Of a stretch of 5,879 nt of DNA, positions 1 through 5,261 are shown piece by piece. A program made the position numbers and the translations under genes. The notes under the pieces are model-generated. The model had not been told where the DNA came from. It worked only from the letters and a program-made list of their open reading frames with translations, and searched no databases. The stretch is from Bacteroidota bacterium. Lineage in GTDB: Bacteria; Bacteroidota; Bacteroidia; Chitinophagales; Chitinophagaceae. How positions within the stretch are numbered: the first letter of the stretch is position 1; each line of letters begins with the position of its first letter. The stretch lies in contig JAEWDG010000132.1 in assembly GCA_023390215.1 (NCBI GenBank), positions 1 through 5,879 on the forward strand, written 5' to 3'.

Positions 1-206
1 ACCTCAAACAGTTTTTTACCGCTGCTCACGAGTGTGAATTCATCGAATTCCGGATGTTGCTGTGGTTCCGACCAGCCGGGTGGCGCAATCATGTGCGCAA
101 TGCTCAGATCACCGGCCGGCTGAGATACACGACCAAAATGTTCTTCGATTATTTTATTATCACCTGTTGGAATCCTGACAGGATTATCCTGTTTTATATA
201 ACTCAT
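1..206 (-). CDS. Cupin-domain protein, N-terminal part (runs off the left edge)
   Basis: The first 68 codons of a reading frame that stays open to the window edge, so the C-terminal end is missing. Residues 38-68 look like cupin motif 1: a Gly-Trp at 44-45, then HPEFDEF at 51-57 and Gly63, with the usual Glu-six residues-Gly spacing (E56 to G63). The second His of the classical His-X-His pair appears as Glu53 (His-X-Glu), a form found in some small cupins of about 110 residues. Cupins are beta-barrels that often hold a metal and act as enzymes or as sugar or small-molecule sensors; nothing here identifies the substrate. The ATG sits inside the stop of the upstream SPFH gene (ATGA, 4-base overlap), which fixes the start and suggests coupled translation. 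There is no signal peptide, so a cytoplasmic protein is inferred. The cupin fold is fairly secure; the function is unknown. Confidence 0.72.
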   Translation of the reverse strand, partial: MSYIKQDNPVRIPTGDNKIIEEHFGRVSQPAGDLSIAHMIAPPGWSEPQQHPEFDEFTLVSSGKKLFE

Positions 207-1135
207 CTCTTTTCACTTGTTTCAAGTTGCATCATACCCATCAGTTGTTTGAGCGTTTTATCCATCCCTTCGCTGCTGCCATCAAGGAAGATCACATTCC
301 CTTTTCCATATTCAGCAAAATTTTTGATCGCTTCCACCCACATACTGAAAAGAATAACATTGGTATCGAGATTAGCCTGCTTCATTTCAGAAGCTGCCTG
401 GCTCATACCCCTGGCCACTTCTTCACGGAACAAAGCAACGCCCTGTCCTCTTAACTGTGCAGCCTGCCGTTCTGCTTCTGCGGCGATCTTGATCGCGTTA
501 CCTTCTGCTTCCGCTGATTTTGTTTTTGTGATCAGTAATGCCTGCCCTTCATTTTCTGCGGCGGCCTTCAGGTTATTACTGGCCACCACTTTGCTCATTG
601 AGTTCATGATCACTTCATCAAATGTGATGTCATTGATTTGCAGATCCTGCAAATGATAACCCCACTCTTCAAGCGTCAGGTCAACATGTTCTTTTACAAA
701 TTCCACAATATCACGACGCAGTCCGAGTATTTCAGACTGCTTACGTGTTGCCACAAACGCCCGTATATTTCCTTCGATGGTACGCACCAGCGCCTGCATC
801 AGATCCTTGTCGCTGATAAATTTAAACGCGACTTTCTGAATGGTGTCTTCGTGTTCATTTTGCACAGAATACAATAGCATGGATTTGAAATAGACATTAG
901 CCTGATCGATCGTTACGGCCTGGAACTCCAACTCCACCGAGCGATTCTGAATACTTACCTTTTTATAGATCGTTTCCAGAAATGGTATTTTGAAATTAAG
1001 CCCCGGCCGCAATATGCGCCTGTATTTCCCGAACATCGTTACCACGCCGATATATCCCTGGTTAATGGTTACGAAACAGCTCACCACTGCCAATAGTACA
1101 ATGATGATCCATCCAAAGTCTCTGATCAATTCCAT
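203..1135 (-). CDS. SPFH/band 7 (stomatin/prohibitin-like) membrane protein
   Basis: A 310-residue SPFH-family protein. One hydrophobic segment at about residues 8-23 is the probable membrane anchor. It is followed by a band 7 domain (about 24-180) with typical features: GYIGVVTMFGKYRRILRPG at 27-45, PFLE near 51-54, and a run near 170-190 leading to ASNNLKAAAENEG. An Ala/Glu/Lys-rich helix at about 185-255 probably forms the coiled coil used in oligomerisation. The tail has a hydrophobic segment (VIFLDG, 281-286). Overall it resembles stomatin/slipin and plant HIR-type proteins more than FtsH-regulating HflK/HflC. Such proteins form membrane microdomain scaffolds and can modulate proteases or channels; the specific role here is unknown. 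No nfeD gene, the common partner of bacterial slipins, lies next to it. It starts 42 bases after pepT with no terminator between them, and its stop overlaps the cupin start, so pepT-SPFH-cupin is a probable operon. Confidence 0.9.
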   Translation of the reverse strand: MELIRDFGWIIIVLLAVVSCFVTINQGYIGVVTMFGKYRRILRPGLNFKIPFLETIYKKVSIQNRSVELEFQAVTIDQANVYFKSMLLYSVQNEHEDTIQKVAFKFISDKDLMQALVRTIEGNIRAFVATRKQSEILGLRRDIVEFVKEHVDLTLEEWGYHLQDLQINDITFDEVIMNSMSKVVASNNLKAAAENEGQALLITKTKSAEAEGNAIKIAAEAERQAAQLRGQGVALFREEVARGMSQAASEMKQANLDTNVILFSMWVEAIKNFAEYGKGNVIFLDGSSEGMDKTLKQLMGMMQLETSEKR

Positions 1136-1177
1136 GTTAAAAAAATTTTATGCAAGTTAATTGAATTGGAATTCCTT

Positions 1178-2428
1178 TTAACTGCGCTCTTCCCAGATGG
1201 CTGCAAGTTGCACCAGCGTTTCTGCTGCCTTGACCATATCATATACGCCGATCCACTCCAGTTTACTATGGATGTTTTGCATTCCGGTAAAAATATTCGG
1301 GCAGGGTAATCCCATATAACTTAAGCGGCTTCCATCAGTTCCTCCTCTGATGCTTTCTGTTTTCACTTCCATCCCCGCTCGCCTTATCGCTTCTGCAGCA
1401 TTGGCAACTACCTCAGGATGTTTATCGAGAACCAGTTTCATGTTCCTGTACTGTTCCTGCGGTTTATATTCCATAGATGCGCCTGGATATTTTGCGACTA
1501 AGGATGCAGCGAGCGACCTCAGCCGATCGTGGTGCGCTGCTAATGTATCCGTATCAAAATCTCTTACAATAAAAGATGCGCTGGCTTTTTCCGCGATCCC
1601 TGAAATGGAAACAGGATGAACAAATCCCTGTTTTTTCTCTGTCGTTTCAGGGCTCCATTCCTGTTTAGGCAATGCATCCAAAATTGACCCTACGATCTTT
1701 AATGCATTTACAAGTTTGTCTTTCGCATAACCGGGATGCGCGATCACGCCGTGCACAGTGATTGTCGCGCCATCAGCAGAAAATGTTTCATCTTCCAGAT
1801 AACCGAGTTCGCCTCCGTCGAGCGTGTACCCGAAATCTGCCTTCACTTTATTCATGTCGATTTTGGCCGTTCCCTTTCCAACCTCTTCGTCAGGGGTGAA
1901 AACAATGCGTATCTCTCCGTGTTTTATTTCAGGATGTTCAACAAGATATTTTGCAGCTTGCATGATGATAGCCACTCCGGATTTGTCATCCGCACCCAAT
2001 AAGGTTGTTCCGCTTGCAGTAATAATATCTTTACCGATATGATGCTTTAAGTATGGTGAATTGGAAACAGTTAATACCTGTTCTTTATCATCAGGAAGTA
2101 TCAGGTCCCTGCCATCATATTTTTTATGCAGGATGGGTTTCACTCCTGTGCCTGAACAATCGGGTGCTGTATCCACATGGCTGCAATAACAAATCACCGG
2201 AACTTTTTTATCGCTATTTGATGGTAGCGTTGCATACACATAACCGAATTCATCTGTTTCCACCGCTTTGATACCAAATCCTTTAAGCTCATCTGCCAGG
2301 ATCCTGCTGAGTTCTTTTTGTTTTTCTGTGGTAGGGAAGCTATTGCTTTCAGGATCACTTTGTGTATCAACCTGAACATATCTCATAAATCTGGAACTGA
2401 GATCATTTTCATCAATCTGAATCGTCAT
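1178..2428 (-). CDS. pepT: Peptidase T (tripeptide aminopeptidase, M20 family)
   Basis: A cytoplasmic zinc aminopeptidase that removes the N-terminal residue from tripeptides in peptide recycling. The 416-residue length fits PepT (about 410). All expected di-zinc and catalytic residues of the M20 fold are visible: His84 and Asp86 in SHVDTAPD, bridging Asp147 in LLGADDKSG, Glu181 (general base) and Glu182 in PDEEVG, Asp204 in YTLDGGELGYLE, and His387 in NIHSKLEW. Other signatures are HPGYAKDKLVNA at 231-242 (lid/dimerisation domain) and RGGTDGSRLS at 361-370. The spacing from His84 to the other ligands matches E. coli PepT to within one or two residues. The start at MTIQIDEND gives the normal N-terminus. 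The gene begins only 24 bases after the terminator of the FKBP gene and is followed 42 bases later by the SPFH gene. No frameshift or truncation is seen. Confidence 0.96.
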   Translation of the reverse strand: MTIQIDENDLSSRFMRYVQVDTQSDPESNSFPTTEKQKELSRILADELKGFGIKAVETDEFGYVYATLPSNSDKKVPVICYCSHVDTAPDCSGTGVKPILHKKYDGRDLILPDDKEQVLTVSNSPYLKHHIGKDIITASGTTLLGADDKSGVAIIMQAAKYLVEHPEIKHGEIRIVFTPDEEVGKGTAKIDMNKVKADFGYTLDGGELGYLEDETFSADGATITVHGVIAHPGYAKDKLVNALKIVGSILDALPKQEWSPETTEKKQGFVHPVSISGIAEKASASFIVRDFDTDTLAAHHDRLRSLAASLVAKYPGASMEYKPQEQYRNMKLVLDKHPEVVANAAEAIRRAGMEVKTESIRGGTDGSRLSYMGLPCPNIFTGMQNIHSKLEWIGVYDMVKAAETLVQLAAIWEERS

Positions 2429-2452
2429 GTTTTTTTTGATTTAGCGCAAAAT

Positions 2453-2478
2453 AAAAAAAGCAGCTTAAAGCTGCTTTT
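2453..2478 (-). terminator. Rho-independent terminator after the FKBP gene
   Basis: On the minus strand a 9-base stem (AAAAGCAGC / GCTGCTTTT) closes a 5-base loop (TTTAA), and the stem runs straight into a T-tract of seven, followed by ATTTTG. It starts 12 bases after the FKBP stop codon, so it should end the FKBP transcript. The T-rich side follows the hairpin on the minus strand; the plus-strand reading also has a short T-run but no plus-strand gene ends here. Because pepT starts just downstream, read-through would place pepT under the FKBP promoter. Confidence 0.85.
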
Positions 2479-2490
2479 AATTTCTTATTG

Positions 2491-2919
2491 TTATACGATC
2501 TCCACAAGCTCTATATCGAACACGAGTTCCTGCCCCGCAAGAAAATGATTGGCATCCAGCACAACTACATCTTCTTTGATCTCCTGCACAACTACCGGAA
2601 AGGGTTGACCGTACTGGTTGCTGAGCGTAAGGCTCATACCAGGTTCCAGTTGCATATCTTCAGGAACATTTTCTTTGGGAAAATTGATGATGGCTTCATC
2701 AGACCGTTCTCCATAACCTTCTGCAGGCTGAATATTGATCGTTTTTTTCTCTCCGATATTCATACCCGGCAATGCAGCATCGAACCCTTTGATCATTTGT
2801 CCGGCACCAACAGTGAACTCAAGAGGTTCGCGGCCCGCTGATGAATCAAATTGCTCTCCGGAAGTTAATTTTCCTGTATAATGTACCCTAACGGTATCTC
2901 CATTTTTAACTATAGTCAT
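2491..2919 (-). CDS. SlyD-like FKBP-type peptidyl-prolyl cis-trans isomerase
   Basis: A 142-residue FKBP-type isomerase that speeds cis-trans proline isomerisation and probably acts as a folding chaperone. The N-terminal FKBP half shows VRVHYTGKL (10-18), GEQFDSS (21-27, with Phe24 and Asp25 in the pocket), QMIKGFDAALPGM (41-53) and EGYGERS (67-73, Tyr69). An inserted IF-type chaperone flap follows at about 74-120, and the FKBP fold closes with LDANHFLAGQELVFD (121-135). This last block and the insert are typical of SlyD/SlpA-type proteins. Unlike E. coli SlyD it ends at IELVEIV, with no His/Cys-rich nickel-binding tail, so a metallochaperone role is not supported. No signal peptide is present, so it is probably cytoplasmic. 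The gene is transcribed divergently from namZ and is followed by its own terminator. Whether to name it slyD, slpA or fkpB cannot be settled by eye. Confidence 0.93.
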   Translation of the reverse strand: MTIVKNGDTVRVHYTGKLTSGEQFDSSAGREPLEFTVGAGQMIKGFDAALPGMNIGEKKTINIQPAEGYGERSDEAIINFPKENVPEDMQLEPGMSLTLSNQYGQPFPVVVQEIKEDVVVLDANHFLAGQELVFDIELVEIV

Positions 2920-2931
2920 GGGGATTGATTT

Positions 2932-2941
2932 ATGCCGGCAT
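2932..2941. repeat. 10-base perfect palindrome in the divergent spacer
   Basis: ATGCCGGCAT reads the same on both strands and is followed at once by CCCGG. It lies between the candidate FKBP promoter and the FKBP start codon, inside the predicted FKBP leader. It could be an operator half, a small leader hairpin or chance; nothing else in the sequence decides between these. Confidence 0.35.
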
Positions 2942-2961
2942 CCCGGCGGTGAAGTAAAGCT

Positions 2962-2970
2962 GCAAAGTAA
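2962..2970 (-). promoter_or_regulatory. Candidate Bacteroidota -7 promoter box for the FKBP gene
   Basis: On the minus strand TTACTTTGC lies 43 bases upstream of the FKBP ATG. The first eight bases differ by one from the Bacteroidota -7 consensus TAnnTTTG. Transcription would start a few bases downstream and leave a leader of roughly 35-40 bases. No clear TTTG -33 box was found at the expected spacing (a TTTT run lies 23 bases upstream), so this is a position-supported guess. Confidence 0.4.
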
Positions 2971-3018
2971 ATGATAAAAGGTGGAACCTTGTGAAAAGAT
3001 TTATGCAATTTCGCCCTT

Positions 3019-4263
3019 ATGAGACTGTTAATAAATCTGCTGGCACTTGCATTCAGCCTGCATTCCTGCGCACAATCACAAAAGCTGGAAAAACAGCAAC
3101 ATGTGATTACCGGGGCCGACCGGACTGAGGTATATTTTCCACTCCTGAAAAATAAAGCGGTCGCGGTTTTTGCCAATCAAACAAGTGTGATCGCCAACAC
3201 ACATCTTGTTGATTCGCTGATTCATTCGGGAATTCGTGTCAGGAAAATTTTTAGTCCCGAACACGGTTTCAGGGGAAAAGCAGATGCTGGTGAAGAGGTG
3301 AAATCAGATAAAGATGTAAAAACAGGTTTGCCTGTTGTCAGCCTGTACGGTGATCATAAAAAACCAACTGCAGAAGATCTGAAAGATATTGATGTGGTGG
3401 TTTTCGATATTCAGGATGTAGGCGTAAGATTCTACACATACATTTCTTCGCTTCAATATTTATTGGAAGCATGCATTGAACAGCACAAACCCTTGCTGAT
3501 ACTCGACCGTCCTAATCCTAACGGGTTCTATGTTGATGGCCCTGTGCTTGAACCTGCATTTAAAAGTTTTATCGGCATGCAACCCATCCCCATCGTGTAT
3601 GGGATGACGATAGGTGAATACGCGATGATGCTTACGGGCGAAAACTGGTTATCAGAAAAAGCCAATACGATCAATGCCTACAATATCACAACTGAACCAT
3701 CTGTTGATACGCCTTTCCATGTGATGGTATTGAAATGCAAAAACTACACACATAAAACAAAGTACAGGTTACCGGTTGCGCCATCGCCCAACCTTCGTGA
3801 TATGAAGAGCATCTACCTCTACCCTTCCACTTGTTTTTTTGAAGGAACTGTTTTAAGCGAAGGCCGCGGCACGGACCGGCCTTTCCAGGTGTTCGGGCAT
3901 CCGGATTACCCGAAAAACTTATACAGCTTCACGCCTAAACCGAATGAAGGCGCAAAAAGCAGCAAGTGTTTTTTTCAAACCTGTTATGGATGGAGCATTG
4001 AAGGATCAGAACAGGAAATTTTAAACAAACTGGATGGTAAAATCCATTTGGATTATTTGTTGAATGCATATCAGCTGTTTCCGGGTAAGGACAGCTTTTT
4101 CCTGAAAAACAACTTCATCAATAAACTTGCAGGTAATGCGGATTTAGCAAAACAGGTGAAAGCCGGCAAATCGGAAGCGGAGATCAAAGCAACCTGGCAA
4201 CCAGCGCTTGACTCCTTTAAGAAACTCAGAAAGAAATATTTATTGTACGAAGATTTTGAATAG
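3019..4263 (+). CDS. namZ: NamZ-like exo-beta-N-acetylmuramidase (DUF1343/YbbC family), probable lipoprotein
   Basis: A 414-residue DUF1343 protein. The family's founding enzyme, B. subtilis NamZ (YbbC, GH171), removes terminal MurNAc from the non-reducing end of peptidoglycan fragments. Visible family signatures: VFANQTS (50-56), KIFSPEHGFRG (76-86; Glu81 is the likely catalytic acid by family recollection), VVFDIQDVGVRFYTYISS (127-144), LILDRPNPNGFYVDGP (160-175), LPVAPSPNLR (251-260) and FEGTVLSEGRGTDRPFQ (274-290). The N-terminus MRLLINLLALAFSLHSCAQ is a short hydrophobic signal with a lipobox-like LHSC ending at Cys17. An exported, lipid-anchored protein is therefore likely, acting in the periplasm; His at the -2 position is slightly unusual. 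fmt begins 1 base after the TAG stop, so the two are probably cotranscribed. A weak -7-like CAATTTCG lies just before the ATG and would give an almost leaderless mRNA. Family assignment is firm; substrate specificity is inferred. Confidence 0.9.
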   Translation: MRLLINLLALAFSLHSCAQSQKLEKQQHVITGADRTEVYFPLLKNKAVAVFANQTSVIANTHLVDSLIHSGIRVRKIFSPEHGFRGKADAGEEVKSDKDVKTGLPVVSLYGDHKKPTAEDLKDIDVVVFDIQDVGVRFYTYISSLQYLLEACIEQHKPLLILDRPNPNGFYVDGPVLEPAFKSFIGMQPIPIVYGMTIGEYAMMLTGENWLSEKANTINAYNITTEPSVDTPFHVMVLKCKNYTHKTKYRLPVAPSPNLRDMKSIYLYPSTCFFEGTVLSEGRGTDRPFQVFGHPDYPKNLYSFTPKPNEGAKSSKCFFQTCYGWSIEGSEQEILNKLDGKIHLDYLLNAYQLFPGKDSFFLKNNFINKLAGNADLAKQVKAGKSEAEIKATWQPALDSFKKLRKKYLLYEDFE

Positions 4264-4264
4264 C

Positions 4265-5203
4265 ATGAACGGAAGTAAAAGCTTTGAGGCCTTGAGGATC
4301 GTTTTTATGGGTACACCGGAATTCGCGGTTGAATCTTTAAAAGCTATTATAGAAGCCGGTGGTAATGTGGTTGCCGTAGTTACAGCACCGGACAAACCTG
4401 CAGGAAGGGGAATGCAGTTGAAAAAAACGCCGGTAAAATTATTCGCTGAAGAGAAAGGACTGCACATATTACAACCGGAAAAACTCCGGGCACCTGAATT
4501 TATTTCCGAACTGCAATCTTTGAAGCCCGATCTCAACGTGGTGGTTGCATTCAGAATGCTTCCGGAAATCGTCTGGAATCTTCCTGCCCTGGGCAGCATT
4601 AATCTACATGGATCTTTATTGCCCCAATACCGCGGCGCCGCACCAATAAACTGGGCTGTGATAAATGGTGAAAAACAAACCGGGGTAACCACATTTAAAC
4701 TGACCCACGAGATCGATACGGGACATGTACTCGAATCGGAAAAGATCGATATAGGACCAGAAGAAACGGCGGGAGAGTTACATGATAAAATGATGAAAAC
4801 CGGTGCGAAACTTTTAGTTCATACATTGAAAAATTTGGCAGCGGGTAAACTCATTGAGCAACCGCAGCATTTCCAGGATGATCAGAAGCACGCGCCAAAA
4901 ATTTTCACCAGAGATTGTGAGATCAACTGGAACCGGTCAGCAGAAGAAGTTAATAACCTGATACGCGGACTATCTCCATACCCTGGCGCATTCACAGAAT
5001 TTGAAGGAAAGAAACTTAAGATCCTGAAAGCATCGCCGGTTGAATCATCTCTCCATCTCAAACCCGGTGAATTCGAAACCGACCAAAAAAATTATCTCCG
5101 GTTTGCCTGTGCCAAAGGAAGTATAGAAGTGAAATCCCTTCAACTGGAAGGCAAGAAACTGATGTCAATAGAAGATTTTCTCAGAGGCTATCGTTTCAAA
5201 TAA
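4265..5203 (+). CDS. fmt: Methionyl-tRNA formyltransferase
   Basis: Transfers a formyl group from 10-formyl-tetrahydrofolate to Met-tRNAfMet, making the initiator tRNA for translation. At 312 residues it matches the family (E. coli 315). Visible in order: LRIVFMGTPEFAVESL (10-25), VVTAPDKPAGRGMQLKKTPVK (38-58), INLHGSLLPQYRGAAPINWA (112-131) with catalytic Asn113 and His115, and HEIDTGHVL (148-156) with catalytic Asp151. His115 to Asp151 has the same 36-residue spacing as in E. coli. The C-terminal tRNA-binding domain starts near 210 (APKIF, INWNRSAEEV, RGLSPYPGAF) and ends with LEGKKLMSIEDFLRGYRFK. The frame is open upstream to an ATG at 4208, but that would overlap namZ by 56 bases and add 19 residues foreign to the family; the ATG at 4265 gives the normal N-terminus. 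No strong ribosome binding site is present, so coupling to the namZ stop is plausible. Confidence 0.97.
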   Translation: MNGSKSFEALRIVFMGTPEFAVESLKAIIEAGGNVVAVVTAPDKPAGRGMQLKKTPVKLFAEEKGLHILQPEKLRAPEFISELQSLKPDLNVVVAFRMLPEIVWNLPALGSINLHGSLLPQYRGAAPINWAVINGEKQTGVTTFKLTHEIDTGHVLESEKIDIGPEETAGELHDKMMKTGAKLLVHTLKNLAAGKLIEQPQHFQDDQKHAPKIFTRDCEINWNRSAEEVNNLIRGLSPYPGAFTEFEGKKLKILKASPVESSLHLKPGEFETDQKNYLRFACAKGSIEVKSLQLEGKKLMSIEDFLRGYRFK

Positions 5204-5261
5204 CTATTTAAATCCGGGCTTTGCCGGCAACTTTAAAGAAGGGAGAATTTTATGGATTTCC
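5204..5261. other. Short convergent spacer between fmt and the LysM-DPBB gene
   Basis: Two genes converge on these 58 bases. The only structure seen is a weak hairpin, CCGG-GCTTTG-CCGG (5214-5227), with four GC pairs and no T-run on either side, plus a CTTTAAAG palindrome (5231-5238). Neither makes a convincing intrinsic terminator, so how the two convergent transcripts end is not visible. Confidence 0.4.

Noticed and set aside
36..50. Two GAATTC hexamers 9 bases apart
   Set aside because: They are explained by the cupin residues Glu-Phe-Asp-Glu-Phe; no sign of a cloning junction or functional repeat.
54..656. 200-codon plus-strand frame
   Set aside because: It is antisense to the cupin and SPFH genes, which have clear family matches; its Ser/Ile/Leu-rich composition is what an antisense reading of such genes gives.
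1136..1177. Possible promoter or terminator between pepT and the SPFH gene
   Set aside because: Only an AT-rich stretch and the short palindrome GGAATTCC (1168-1175) are present; there is no GC-rich hairpin with a T-run and no -7 box within one mismatch.
2916..3176. 86-codon minus-strand frame running into the FKBP start, with an ATGA overlap
   Set aside because: It is mostly antisense to the namZ signal peptide and N-terminus, resembles no family, and would run through the FKBP promoter region; the overlap looks accidental.
4208..4264. Longer fmt with a start at 4208, overlapping namZ by 56 bases
   Set aside because: The extra 19 residues do not resemble any Fmt N-terminus, while the ATG at 4265 gives the family's usual start and length.
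4240..4692. 150-codon minus-strand frame inside fmt
   Set aside because: It is antisense to the conserved catalytic domain of fmt and has no recognisable domain.
5214..5238. Bidirectional terminator between fmt and the LysM-DPBB gene
   Set aside because: The stem has only four pairs and no T-tract follows on either strand.
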